The position numbers and the translations under genes were made by a program. From Nitrospirales bacterium (GTDB taxonomy: Bacteria > Nitrospirota > Nitrospiria > Nitrospirales > UBA8639), in the NCBI GenBank assembly GCA_031315915.1, contig JALDRK010000003.1, positions 91,230-155,229 of the forward strand: a DNA stretch of 64,000 nt. Reading direction: 5' to 3'. The notes beneath the pieces are model-generated. The model worked only from the letters and a program-made list of their open reading frames with translations. It did not search any database and was not told the origin of the DNA. Below are positions 16,183 to 25,225 of this stretch, piece after piece; within the stretch, counting starts at the first letter, position 1; each line of letters starts with the position of its first letter.

Positions 16183-16585
16183 TTACCATTGCAGGGCTGA
16201 GTCTTTCAGTTTGATGGCCATCTCTTCTGAGAAAGTTCGCCCGAATGTTTTCATGAGCAGCCAATAATCTTGTCCAGGAAACTTTTTACTTAATTGGGAT
16301 AACCGGAGCATGCCATCAAAATCCTGTCCTAAGAATTTATCAGAATCCTCTAAATTCGATTTAATTTATGAATCGGGAACCAGTGTAAAGGCTGTATCCG
16401 ATCGTTATGAAGAGGGTATTGAGGTGATCGCAGTTCATAATACGGGCACGAGGGTTGCTAGCCATTAGCTCTTGGGTTAACGCTTTATCGACTTGTTTTT
16501 TAATGTCATTGTGGAACCATAGAGATGTCTGACGGGGTTTTTTCTTGGACCGTTTTTTATCTTTAACGGTTCCTCTGATAAATGT
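16183..16585 (-). pseudogene. Broken hypothetical gene, two frames
   Basis: Two long, protein-like stretches follow each other on the minus strand but in different frames. The first (about 16,585 to 16,366) reads ...LWFHNDIKKQVDKALTQEL, then MASNPRARIMNCDHLNTLF, and ends SRFIN-stop. The second (16,365 to 16,183) reads KSNLEDSDKFLGQDF, then LSKKFPGQDYWLLMKTFGRT, and ends ALQW-stop. The composition and the way one starts where the other ends indicate one ancestral gene with a frameshift near 16,366. No ATG is seen near the 5' end and the family is not recognised. Confidence 0.45.
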
Positions 16586-16794
16586 TTAACTGGCGCGTGA
16601 CCTCTATGGTCAGCATTGGTATGATGAACGCTTGAACAGGGTCTTTCTCCAAGGCACGGACTACAGAAAACACCATGGGGATGTCGGGGTGTCTTGGATT
16701 GTTGTGAGGTATTGACGCTGTTCTTGCGACGGATCGGTCTGCAGTGGAACGTTCATCAATTCCGTCCTGAGCCGGTTCGGAGAGAGGGATATTC

Positions 16795-18807
16795 ATGACA
16801 ACCATGGGGGGGGGAAGTATGAGCAGGGAGCATGATTGGTCCCGAATCCTGATTGTGGAAGACGATCCAGGACAACTCGAAACACTTCTGAAGTTGGTGC
16901 AAGAGGAAGGGTATGTGGCGGTGGGATGTGCCACCGCGAGTGAGGCCCGCACCCATGCAGAACGAGAGCCATTCGGAGTCGCTGTCTTAGATCTTCAATT
17001 GTCTGACGACACTGGTTCCCAACTTTTAGAATTTCTCAAACACAACAATCCCAATATCCGGGTGATTATCAATACCGCCTATGCCACATTGGACTCCGCC
17101 AAGGAGGCCGTCAATTCCGGAGCATTCGGCTATCTGGAAAAGGATAGTTCCCCGATCCAGTTGTTGGATCAGATTCGCCGGGCCATGCAGCATCGATGGA
17201 CCCAATATACTCAAGATCTTGAGGAAGCGATTGGTGAACGGACCGCCGAACTTCGGGAACGTGAAGAGCAATTTCGTCAATTGGTTGAGCATATCCAGGA
17301 AGTGTTTTGGATGGTGTCTCCCGACGAATCGCACTTGTTCTATGTCAGCCCCGTCTATGAGGCAATCTGGGGACGGACCTGTGACAGTCTTCGTCAGGAC
17401 CCCACCAGTCTGTGGCAGGTTCTTCATCCTCAGGACCAAGAACGCATACAGGCGGCCAGAAGCGTTATGTCCCGGGAGGAGGTCCAGGAGGAATTCCGTA
17501 TTGTTCTTCAGGATGGTTCCATGCGCTGGATCAGAGCCCGCACATTTCCCATTCGAAATGAACAAGGCCAGGTGATCCGGATTGCCGGGGTCGCGGAGGA
17601 CATGACTCAACACAAGCGGGTGGAGGAGGCACTCACGAAAAGTGAACGGCATTTTCGCCAGTCCAGCCGGATGGAAGCCATTGGAACCCTCGCGGGAGGG
17701 ATTGCACACGATTTCAACAATATTCTCACGGCCATTTTGGGATATACCGAATTGGCCTTGGCCACCGTCCCGAAAAATAGCCGGACCCAGCGCAATCTTC
17801 AAGAGGTCTTAACGGCAGGTCATCGGGCCAAGCATTTGGTTCAACAAATCCTGACATTCAGTCGGCAGGCCGGTCCGGGAAAGCGTTCCATCCCTCTTCA
17901 TACGATTCTTCGGGAAGCCTTGAAATTATTGCGGGCCACCATTCCCTCCACGATCACCATTCAGCATTCCATTAAGACCGAAGCGAATATTGTGGCGGAT
18001 CCCACTCAAATCCACCAGATTTTCATCAATCTGTGCACCAATGCCGAATATGCGATGCGTGAGAAGGGCGGCGTTTTGCATTTGACCCTGGAAGATGCCA
18101 CGGTCACAGATCAGATGGCGCATATGTTGTCCGGGTTGGCTGCTGGCGAATATGTCCGCTTGACGGTGCGGGATACGGGGATCGGGATGACACCGGAGGT
18201 GCTGGAACGCATGTTCGATCCGTTTTTTACCACCAAACCCATTGGGGAAGGATCAGGAATGGGGTTGGCGGTCGTTCATGGGCTGGTAACGTCTCATGGA
18301 GGAGCCATTTGGGTGGAGAGCGGGATCGGCAAAGGGACCAAAATCGAGGTGTATCTTCCCAGAGCGCAAAATCCAGTGTGGGAATACGTTCCCGACCAAA
18401 GTCCGATTCCCGTGGGCCGGGAGACAATCCTGTTTGTGGATGACGAGGAAACGATTGTCAGGTTGGGGCAGGAGCTGCTGACTTCCTTAGGCTATTCCGT
18501 GGAAGTTGAAACGTATTCTCCGCAAGCCTTGGCCACCTTTATGCAGGATCCGCACCGATTTGATTTGGTGATTACCGATCAGACTATGCCATCGATGACG
18601 GGGGAAATGCTCTCGCGCGAACTGCTCAGGATTCGTCCGGACCTGCCAATCATCTTATGTACCGGGTTCAGTCACATTATGTCCGCGGAAAAAGCTAAAG
18701 CGTTAGGTATTCAAGCCTATTTGATGAAGCCATTGGCCATCCGGGACTTGGCCCCCATTGTTCGACATGTGTTGGATAAAGCCGCATCACCGTTAGCGGA
18801 AACTTAA
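16795..18807 (+). CDS. Hybrid sensor histidine kinase (REC-PAS-HisKA-HATPase-REC)
   Basis: The protein has 670 residues. The receiver domain (about 14-128) has ILIVEDDPGQ, aspartate in VAVLDLQLSDD and lysine in YLEKD. A coiled coil (about 140-160) leads to a PAS domain (about 158-285; FRQLVEHIQEVFWMVSPDES, then RIAGVAEDMT). The dimerisation domain has the phospho-histidine in GGIAHDFNNILTAILGY (about residue 306). The ATPase domain has INLCTNAEYAM, VRDTGIGM, FDPFFTTK and GSGMGLAVVHG. A second receiver (about 545-655) has LFVDDEE and LVITDQTMPSMTG. It is soluble, with no membrane segment. The start at 16795 follows GGAGAGAGG; ATG codons at 16804 and 16819 are alternatives. Confidence 0.92.
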   Translation: MTTMGGGSMSREHDWSRILIVEDDPGQLETLLKLVQEEGYVAVGCATASEARTHAEREPFGVAVLDLQLSDDTGSQLLEFLKHNNPNIRVIINTAYATLDSAKEAVNSGAFGYLEKDSSPIQLLDQIRRAMQHRWTQYTQDLEEAIGERTAELREREEQFRQLVEHIQEVFWMVSPDESHLFYVSPVYEAIWGRTCDSLRQDPTSLWQVLHPQDQERIQAARSVMSREEVQEEFRIVLQDGSMRWIRARTFPIRNEQGQVIRIAGVAEDMTQHKRVEEALTKSERHFRQSSRMEAIGTLAGGIAHDFNNILTAILGYTELALATVPKNSRTQRNLQEVLTAGHRAKHLVQQILTFSRQAGPGKRSIPLHTILREALKLLRATIPSTITIQHSIKTEANIVADPTQIHQIFINLCTNAEYAMREKGGVLHLTLEDATVTDQMAHMLSGLAAGEYVRLTVRDTGIGMTPEVLERMFDPFFTTKPIGEGSGMGLAVVHGLVTSHGGAIWVESGIGKGTKIEVYLPRAQNPVWEYVPDQSPIPVGRETILFVDDEETIVRLGQELLTSLGYSVEVETYSPQALATFMQDPHRFDLVITDQTMPSMTGEMLSRELLRIRPDLPIILCTGFSHIMSAEKAKALGIQAYLMKPLAIRDLAPIVRHVLDKAASPLAET

Positions 18808-19029
18808 TGAGAACAGCAGGAAAGAGGTTGTTATGCACGAGTGAGAAAAACGAGTGGATGTGTCAGATGAATTGTCACCGATAGATATTCCCTGCAGTGT
18901 CATGGGATACGGAGGGGGAAAATCTATGTTGGGTAGGATGCCAAAGTGGATCGTCCGGTTCGGACGTCGGATCTCCTAACGGAGGCTCCGATCATGCCTG
19001 CGAATCGGGGCGCAGAAGGAGTTTATACG

Positions 19030-19395
19030 ATGGCGACTATTCTCATCATTGATGATGATCCGCAGGTGTGTGATTTGTTAAAACAGGTATTGGAAGATGA
19101 AGGATATGCAGTGGTGACTGCGGCCAATGGGCAAGAGGGGCTTACACGCTATCGCGCTCATCCGGCTGATTTGATCGTGCTCGACATTCTCATGCCGGAA
19201 AAGGAAGGTTTGGAGACCATCCTGGACTTGCGCCGGGAATTTCCGCAGGTCAATATTATTGCCATGTCGGGTGGAAATGAACGGGCCAAGTTGAATCTCC
19301 TGGATTTGGCGCGTCGGCTGGGGGCTCGACATACCCTGCATAAACCCTTTCAATTGCAGGATTTCACGGCCATGGTTCAGCGGGCGCTTGGTTAA
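19030..19395 (+). CDS. Single-domain response regulator (CheY-like)
   Basis: The protein has 121 residues from the ATG at 19030, which follows AAGGAG (19017-19022). It is one receiver domain: TILIIDDDPQVCDLL, phospho-acceptor D52 in LIVLDILMPEKEG, a serine in IIAMSGG, and lysine in TLHKPFQ. There is no output domain, so it probably relays phosphate or regulates by contact. It lies about 220 bp after the hybrid kinase and may be its target. The frame extends further upstream but that part has no coding look. Confidence 0.9.
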   Translation: MATILIIDDDPQVCDLLKQVLEDEGYAVVTAANGQEGLTRYRAHPADLIVLDILMPEKEGLETILDLRREFPQVNIIAMSGGNERAKLNLLDLARRLGARHTLHKPFQLQDFTAMVQRALG

Positions 19396-19430
19396 TTTTT
19401 TGAGCGTTGTTCATACTGTTTGGTCAAATC

Positions 19431-20006
19431 ATGTTGTATTTTCGCACCAAACCAGATCCGGTATTTATGGTGTTGGTAGACTGGGCTCTGCAATGTGAAT
19501 TGCGGAATTTCCGTCGGATTTCAACCGACAATGATCTGGATGCTTGGTTCGTGGAATACCCGAGGCTGGAACCGATTTTTACCCCCTATAGTGCGATGGT
19601 GGCGTTGGAGGATCTCCTGAGAGCGCATGCTCAAGCCACGGTCTATCGTCCTACCGACTTTCATTGGTTGACAATCTATGAATGTTTGAAAAATTATTGT
19701 CTTTGGCATAACGACCGCCTATTGGAGACCGGTGAACCGTTTCTCTTGCTTCAAGGCTATCGGTTCGGATTCCTGGAATTTGAAAATATCCTCGAACGAT
19801 ATTTTTGGGACCAGGATTTTCTGACCTTGCCCCCAACTCACGAGGTGGGGCCGCACTGCGAGTGTTGGTCCTCCGAAACCACATCGACAGAGGATCTATC
19901 TCTGGGGCTTCGTCCGCATCCTTCCCATTTACGGTTTACGGTTGTGCAGGAGACGGCATGGTATGTTCCGGAACCTCAAGAATGCGGCCAATGGCGTCTC
20001 CCGTGA
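19431..20006 (+). CDS. Hypothetical protein
   Basis: The protein has about 191 residues from the ATG at 19431; a TTG at 19407 would add 8. It is acidic and rich in aromatic residues (WFVEYPRLEPIF, DFHWLTIYECLKNYCLWHND, RFGFLEFENILERYFWDQDFL). The region around 135-150 has PPTHEVGPHCECWSSE. No family is recognised and there is no signal peptide or membrane segment. It is placed between a response regulator and a nitroreductase on the same strand. Confidence 0.5.
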   Translation: MLYFRTKPDPVFMVLVDWALQCELRNFRRISTDNDLDAWFVEYPRLEPIFTPYSAMVALEDLLRAHAQATVYRPTDFHWLTIYECLKNYCLWHNDRLLETGEPFLLLQGYRFGFLEFENILERYFWDQDFLTLPPTHEVGPHCECWSSETTSTEDLSLGLRPHPSHLRFTVVQETAWYVPEPQECGQWRLP

Positions 20007-20045
20007 GTCCCCAGCCCCTCACGGGTCGGGCAGGAGACGGAAGAA

Positions 20046-20678
20046 ATGACAAATACTATGGAAAAACCGGCAATCACTCAATTTCCTATTCATGACCTGT
20101 TGAAAACACGATGGAGTCCCCGAGCCTTTTCTTCTCAACCGATTGAGCCGGAAAACATCCAATCATTGTTTGAAGCGGCTCGCTGGGCCTCTTCCTGTTT
20201 TAATGAACAACCCTGGCATTTTCTCTTGGCAACAATTGATACTCCGGCGGCCCATCGGCAAATGGTAAGTTGCTTGGTGGAAGGAAACCAGGCATGGGCC
20301 AAGCACGCTCCCTTGTTAGTCCTGACCGTGGCCAAAATAGCGTTTGCCCATAATGGAAAGCCCAATAGGCACGCGTTTCATGACATCGGTCTTGCGGTCG
20401 GCAATCTCGTTGTGCAAGCCACTGCGCAGGGCTTGGTTGTGCATCAAATGGCTGGAATTCTGCCCGATCGCATTAAATCCATCTATGCCGTTCCCGAGGG
20501 GTTTGAGCCGTTGACCGGCCTAGCCATCGGGTACTCCGGAGATCCCAACAGTCTTCCCGAACCCCTTCGAACCAGAGAACTGGCTCCTCGCGAGAGAAAC
20601 CCCCTACCCGATTTTGTTTTTTCTGACACATGGGGACAACCTTCACGGTTGTTCGGCTCTGATGGCGACTCGAGATAG
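20046..20678 (+). CDS. Nitroreductase family protein
   Basis: The protein has 210 residues, typical length. It starts IHDLLKTRWSPRAFSSQPI, the FMN-binding Arg/Ser region, followed by LFEAARWASSCFNEQPWHFLLA, the second conserved block. The C-terminal half has FHDIGLAVGNLVVQATAQGLVVHQMAG and LTGLAIGYSGDP. These enzymes reduce nitro groups, quinones or flavins with NAD(P)H. The substrate is unknown. The ATG at 20046 lies after GGAAGAA. Confidence 0.88.
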   Translation: MTNTMEKPAITQFPIHDLLKTRWSPRAFSSQPIEPENIQSLFEAARWASSCFNEQPWHFLLATIDTPAAHRQMVSCLVEGNQAWAKHAPLLVLTVAKIAFAHNGKPNRHAFHDIGLAVGNLVVQATAQGLVVHQMAGILPDRIKSIYAVPEGFEPLTGLAIGYSGDPNSLPEPLRTRELAPRERNPLPDFVFSDTWGQPSRLFGSDGDSR

Positions 20679-20951
20679 ACCCGGTGAATGATTGCCCTAA
20701 TAGGTTATTTTTAGGTTCCGTCTCATTTCCATTCCAAAACACCAAGAAAATTTGAACCAGGTTGCCCGCAAGTTTATGAGAAGCGTGGAAAAGAGTTTCC
20801 GTGTCTGGTTAAATGGAGTTAAGTGAACAATCATTCAAGGTCTGGTGGTTCTCTCCCGATGGAACACAACATGACTTAAGGCAAAGGGTGTTTGACCGAT
20901 GGTCGACCAGGTTAATCGGAAAATCATACGTTCCACAAAAAATTTAGAAAG

Positions 20952-21866
20952 ATGACTATAATGAATCGATGGGCAGGATGGTTGGGAATATTGCTGGTGG
21001 TGGGCCTTCTCCTCGGCCAGATTCGTCAGGATGCGTTTGTCTGGGCCGACACGCAACCCGTACCGGCTAAAAACTTTCTCTGGAAGGTAGAGTCCAAGGA
21101 GAACACGGTCTATCTCCTTGGTTCGATTCACGTCCTGCAGCAAAAAAACTACCCATTGACTCCCACGATTTATAATGCCTTCAATCAATGCGGGACGATC
21201 ATGTTTGAAGTCGATTTGGGCGGATTATCCTCCCCGATGAATCAACTGCATATGTTGACCAAGGGGCTTTATATCAACGGGGACACATTGCAAACCGTCC
21301 TCTCGCCGGATCGGTATGAAGCCGCCAAAACCTTGATGGCTGAACGGGGGCATAACATTGAAAATTTCAACAGGATGAAACCGTGGATGGCAGCCACGGC
21401 CGTGACTGCGCTTGAACTCCAAAAAATGGGTTTTGAAGGAGAATATGGCGTCGATCGGCATATGTTCGAAAAGGCGCAGGAATCGAAAGTGGACATTGTG
21501 GGTCTGGAAACCGTGGAGTTTCAACTGGGGCTGTTTGACAGTCTTCCCGTCAAGGTCCAAGAGTATTTTCTCCTTCAGTCCTTGGAAGATCTGAAGCATG
21601 TCGAGACCCGCGTTCAAGCCATGGTCAAGGCGTGGGAAGAGGGACAAGTCAAAGAGTTAGAGACACTCCTAGCGGGGATGAAAGAGTATCCGGAACTTTA
21701 TCAATCCCTTGTGGTGGCCAGGAATCTCAACTGGTTACCCCAAATTGAACAACGTCTTCAGAAAAGAGGTCCGGTGTTTGTGGTGGTGGGAGCGTTACAT
21801 TTATTGGGAGAAGAAGGCATCCTGGCCGCCCTTGCCAAAAAGGGCTATCGCGTGGAACAGATGTAA
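20952..21866 (+). CDS. TraB/GumN family exported protein
   Basis: The protein has 304 residues. An N-terminal hydrophobic stretch (about 8-32) with a short basic start looks like a signal peptide or anchor. The TraB/GumN (TIKI-like) motifs are visible: FLWKVESKENTVYLLGSIHVLQ with GxxH near the start, GVDRHMF and VGLETVEFQ in the middle, and GPVFVVVGALHLLGEEGI at the end. The paired GxxH motifs are thought to bind metal in a protease-like fold. The cellular role in bacteria is unknown. Confidence 0.85.
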   Translation: MTIMNRWAGWLGILLVVGLLLGQIRQDAFVWADTQPVPAKNFLWKVESKENTVYLLGSIHVLQQKNYPLTPTIYNAFNQCGTIMFEVDLGGLSSPMNQLHMLTKGLYINGDTLQTVLSPDRYEAAKTLMAERGHNIENFNRMKPWMAATAVTALELQKMGFEGEYGVDRHMFEKAQESKVDIVGLETVEFQLGLFDSLPVKVQEYFLLQSLEDLKHVETRVQAMVKAWEEGQVKELETLLAGMKEYPELYQSLVVARNLNWLPQIEQRLQKRGPVFVVVGALHLLGEEGILAALAKKGYRVEQM

Positions 21867-21919
21867 TCTGTGGAGTAGGAGGTCGCTCTCTGGTGAAATT
21901 TTTTTGACGCTGAGTCGTC

Positions 21920-21961
21920 GCCCGGCCCCTGGGAAATCATAAACGACTCCAGGAGCCGGGC
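21920..21961. terminator. Probable bidirectional terminator hairpin
   Basis: GCCCGGCCCCTGG (21920-21932) pairs with CCAGGAGCCGGGC (21949-21961) with one mismatch over 13 bp. It lies between the convergent TraB-like gene and the DsrE-like gene. On the minus strand an A/T-rich tract follows the hairpin, which fits termination of the DsrE-like transcript. Confidence 0.65.
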
Positions 21962-21981
21962 CATGAAAAAAATGGGGAAAA

Positions 21982-22452
21982 TCAGGGTTTAATATACAAG
22001 TATCCCTGTTTTTGAAGATCGGCAATCCGTTTGACGGCCACCGGATGTTCCGTGGGTTTGAACCCACCCACCAACTTTTCCAAAGGTGTTCCAAAGAGTT
22101 TCATCGACACCTGACACATTTCGGCCCGTGCCCCTTTATCCACAACCACCTTCAACTTATCTTTGAGATCGGGATCGACCGTTTCGGCCTCAAATAATTT
22201 CAGGGCCGGACCATGAACGACCAAAACGATATCAATCTTGTCCGGTCCTCCTTCCGCTTCAATATGCTTGTTGATCAAGGCCAAAGCGTATTTCGCGACG
22301 TTCGGATCCTTGCTGTCTACGTGGTATACCACCTTGGTCTTGTCGATATTGGCCAATACCATGGCGGGGAAAGCGAGCCACAGCAGGCCTGGACCTAATA
22401 ACCCCAACATCAAGGCTCCCCATTGAATCTGTTTTTTGAGCCGAATAATCAT
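21982..22452 (-). CDS. DsrE/DsrF-like exported protein
   Basis: The protein has 156 residues. Residues 1-35 form a signal peptide (basic start, LMLGLLGPGLLWLAFPAMVLA). The mature part reads TKVVYHVDSKDPNVAKYALALINKHI, then IDIVLVVHGPALKLF and ending KQGYLYI. This is the DsrE-like fold, with the single cysteine in RAEMCQVSMK at the position expected for family members. Relatives handle sulfur, but periplasmic forms are uncharacterised. The gene is monocistronic. Confidence 0.78.
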   Translation of the reverse strand: MIIRLKKQIQWGALMLGLLGPGLLWLAFPAMVLANIDKTKVVYHVDSKDPNVAKYALALINKHIEAEGGPDKIDIVLVVHGPALKLFEAETVDPDLKDKLKVVVDKGARAEMCQVSMKLFGTPLEKLVGGFKPTEHPVAVKRIADLQKQGYLYIKP

Positions 22453-22635
22453 TGATGCCCCCTTGATTAATGGTTGACTCGTCGAAAACCCTCACCTTCA
22501 CGAGGTAGATAGATTATACTCCCGGAAACGACGGATGAGTAGGAAGCCATTTGAGCAGAGGAAAAAAGACCTGAGATTCGTTGAATAGCATGGCGAAAAC
22601 CTCGACCATTCAGGGTTGAGAAGAAAGGAGGATTG

Positions 22636-23232
22636 ATGATTACTGCGATAGGAGATGTGTTGCGACGATGTTATGAGCGAGGGTGGATTACCAGCCGTGA
22701 TGGGAATTGTAGTCTGAGGCGAGCGCGGAGTATCTATCTGTATGTCACGCCGTCCGGGTGGCGGAAAACGATTATCCATCCCGAGCATATGGTCAAAATT
22801 AAATTTGTGAACGGCCAATTGCAAGTGCCGCCCGGAGCCAGGCCGTCCGGTGAGTTGCACATGCATTATCTGTTGACTCGAGGGATGAACCGGACGCGTG
22901 CCGTGGTTCACGTGCATCCTACCCATGTTGTTGCAGCCATTTATCGCGGATTCGATATCCAAAAAATTTGCAAGGACTTTCCGGAAATATACCGCTATAC
23001 CCGCATTGGTCCGACGGTCCCTGCCCTTCCGGCCATTAGTCAGGAGTTGGGAGATGCCACTGCCCATGCCTTAGGCGTCACGCCGGACAATCCGGCTGGG
23101 GACTTCGATATTGTTGGTCAGGCCAATCACGGCGTGTGTTCCATAGCATCGGATCCTTGGTCGGCCTATGAACACATTGAACGGTTGGATCATATATGCG
23201 AAATCGTTCTCAACAGCGGCGTGTCTCCCTAA
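22636..23232 (+). CDS. Class II aldolase/adducin-like protein
   Basis: The protein has 198 residues from the ATG at 22636, just after AAAGGAGG. It contains TSRDGNCSLRR near the N-terminus, SGELHMHYLL, and VVHVHPTHVVAAI. These give the Glu and paired His of the zinc site in fuculose-aldolase-type enzymes. The end has ANHGVCSI, close to the usual NHG motif. The usual N-terminal glycine-rich phosphate loop (GNxS) is present as GNCS. The substrate may be a sugar phosphate; no pathway partners lie nearby. Confidence 0.78.
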   Translation: MITAIGDVLRRCYERGWITSRDGNCSLRRARSIYLYVTPSGWRKTIIHPEHMVKIKFVNGQLQVPPGARPSGELHMHYLLTRGMNRTRAVVHVHPTHVVAAIYRGFDIQKICKDFPEIYRYTRIGPTVPALPAISQELGDATAHALGVTPDNPAGDFDIVGQANHGVCSIASDPWSAYEHIERLDHICEIVLNSGVSP

Positions 23233-23450
23233 CGCTACTGGAAGGGCGACATGCTCAGTGAATACCCTCATCGAAAATGGTTGTGCAGGGATGAAAGAAA
23301 TATTTCTCTCAAAATTCATGGACAGGATATGTGTTGGTGGAAGGATTATGGCTTGCTGGAAACAACAAAAAGTTTTATGATTTTTCCCTTTGGAATTAGG
23401 ACATTTGTCGGTTGGCTGAAGCCGCTAGTTTATTTTTGAAAGGATGATAC

Positions 23451-24137
23451 ATGGCTCAAAAGAAACAAGTTGGTAAAAAGAACAAAAAATTGTCTCATAA
23501 AAAGACTCCTCAGAAATCGGGTTCAATATTGACCAAGAAGAGATCAAAAGCCGGTGTCAAAAGTAAGAAAACCGATTCTAGTAAACAGAAAAAAATTGCG
23601 GCAGCGAAGAAATCCATCGTCAAGACACCCGACACAAAAAAAACCAAATCTGCGAAGATCCGTAGATCTTCGACAAAGAAAAGTGCAAAAAAGAAGACCG
23701 TTTCCCTCTCTTCGGTGAAGCCCAGGAAGACCAGAGGAACGTCAGGTTCCCCTCAGGCTTCCGTTCGACCTTCCTCATCGGAACTCACGACCACTGAACG
23801 ATACAATGTGGGAGGTCTTTTCGTTTGTGCGATTGAACGAACCTCCGACCCCGATTGCAAACGGCTCCGATCGGTCCTCCGTGAGTTGGATCTGCCCTCG
23901 ATGGAAAAGGATAATCTCATCCGGTTGTCACAAGGGTTTACGATTCCGAAATTGTTTGCGGATGGAATTGCCCAACATAAAACGGAAAATCTCGTCGAAC
24001 GATTGGTGAAATTTGCCGTTGGGGAGGGAGGCTATGAACGGAAGTGGAAGAACGATATTCGCCAGGTAGCCACTTGGTTGGGTTTAGCGGGGCCTGAAGT
24101 GGAGGCGATGGAGCAGCGAGTGTGGGCTAAAAGGTAG
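23451..24137 (+). CDS. Lysine-rich histone H1-like protein with C-terminal globular domain
   Basis: The protein has 228 residues. Residues 1-95 are extremely basic, with repeated KK, SKK, TKK and AKKK and no hydrophobic core, like histone H1 tails and bacterial Hc1/AlgP proteins. Residues about 110-228 form a globular domain (ERYNVGGLFVCAIERTSDPD, LSQGFTIPKLFADGI, NDIRQVATWLGLAGPEVEAM) that I do not recognise. DNA binding and nucleoid compaction are inferred from the tail. It is convergent with recR, separated by only 11 bp. Confidence 0.6.
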   Translation: MAQKKQVGKKNKKLSHKKTPQKSGSILTKKRSKAGVKSKKTDSSKQKKIAAAKKSIVKTPDTKKTKSAKIRRSSTKKSAKKKTVSLSSVKPRKTRGTSGSPQASVRPSSSELTTTERYNVGGLFVCAIERTSDPDCKRLRSVLRELDLPSMEKDNLIRLSQGFTIPKLFADGIAQHKTENLVERLVKFAVGEGGYERKWKNDIRQVATWLGLAGPEVEAMEQRVWAKR

Positions 24138-24148
24138 GCCAGCGAATT

Positions 24149-24787
24149 TTAACCGAGGTCGCGTCTGCCTTCGATGGATTTCAGTAGGGTGACTTCGTCG
24201 GCATATTCGATATCCATGCCCACCGGAATGCCATAGGCGATTCGTGAAACCTTGACCCCCATGGGTTTGAGGCGCTTGGTTAAGTAGATGGCTGTCGCCT
24301 CCCCTTCAATGGTCGGATTGGTCGCCACGATGACTTCCTTGATTCCCCCTTGTTTGACGCGTTCCTCTAAATCCTGGGTGCGAATGTCCGATGGGCCGAT
24401 CCCATCCAATGGGGAAAGTGCTCCATATAAGACATGGTACAATCCTCGATGGGCTCGGCTTTGTTCGATGGCATGAAGGGTACTGGGTTCTTCCACGACC
24501 AAAATCGTAGTGACGTCCCGTTTGGGATCCAGGCACACTGCGCAAAGCGAACCTTCGGCGATGTTCCGGCATTGCGTGCAAAATGAGACTTTTTCTTTGA
24601 CTTCACGAATGGCCTCGGCAAGACGCAGCGCTTCTTCGGTATCGACTTTCATGAGGTGAAAGGCCAGCCGCTGAGCGGTTTTTTGGCCGATGCCAGGCAA
24701 CCGAACCAATTCTTTGCTCAATCGAGCCAGCAATCCTTGTGGTTGGCCGTTCATGCTCGTGTGTCGTTTGGATGTCTGGTCGGACAC
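24149..24787 (-). CDS. recR: Recombination protein RecR
   Basis: The protein has 212 residues from a GTG; an ATG at 24754 would give 201, closer to the usual size. The order is an HhH region (LVRLPGIGQKTAQRLAFHL), a zinc finger with four cysteines (CTQC then CAVC), a TOPRIM domain (TTILVVEEPSTLHAIE, IVATNPTIEGEATA) and the conserved RIAYGIPVGMDIEYADEVTL tail. RecR works with RecO and RecF to load RecA at gaps. It is last in the dnaX-ybaB-recR group, a common bacterial arrangement. Confidence 0.97.
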   Translation of the reverse strand: MSDQTSKRHTSMNGQPQGLLARLSKELVRLPGIGQKTAQRLAFHLMKVDTEEALRLAEAIREVKEKVSFCTQCRNIAEGSLCAVCLDPKRDVTTILVVEEPSTLHAIEQSRAHRGLYHVLYGALSPLDGIGPSDIRTQDLEERVKQGGIKEVIVATNPTIEGEATAIYLTKRLKPMGVKVSRIAYGIPVGMDIEYADEVTLLKSIEGRRDLG

Positions 24788-24889
24788 GATAGGATCCTTT
24801 CTCAGGTCATAAAGCTATCGTTTTGAAGGGATGATGCCTTCCCTGCTTCTACTTTCTAAGAGAGTGGGAAAAAAATAGATACAAAGTCT

Positions 24890-25225
24890 TTAAAGCATAC
24901 CCGGCAAACCCGGGATACCTAGCCCTCCGGTCAGGGATTTCATTTCATCGGCCATAAGTTCTTTGGCTTTTCTCAATGCTTCGTTGGTGGCCGCAACGAG
25001 TAAATCCTGCAACATGTCCTGATCCTCGGATTTCAGAACTTCGGGATCGATCGTGACTTTGGTGATCTGCATCGCTCCGTTGGCTTTCACCGTCACCATG
25101 CCGCCTCCGGCGGTGGCCTCCACCACTTTATTAGCGGCCTCTTCTTGAATTTTTCCCATCTTTTCCTGCATGGCTTGGGCTTGTTTCAGGATATTGCCCA
25201 TATTCGCAAACGGATTTTTCGACAT
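24890..25225 (-). CDS. ybaB: YbaB/EbfC family nucleoid-associated protein
   Basis: The protein has 111 residues. NMGNILKQAQAMQEKMGKIQEE is the helical dimer arm. It is followed by TAGGGMVTVKANGAMQITKVTIDPEV, the conserved sheet, and DLLVAATNEALRKAKEL, the last helix. The C-terminus is glycine- and leucine-rich. Its ATG overlaps the dnaX stop by one base (TAATG), showing translational coupling. The family binds DNA as dimers. Confidence 0.95.
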   Translation of the reverse strand: MSKNPFANMGNILKQAQAMQEKMGKIQEEAANKVVEATAGGGMVTVKANGAMQITKVTIDPEVLKSEDQDMLQDLLVAATNEALRKAKELMADEMKSLTGGLGIPGLPGML

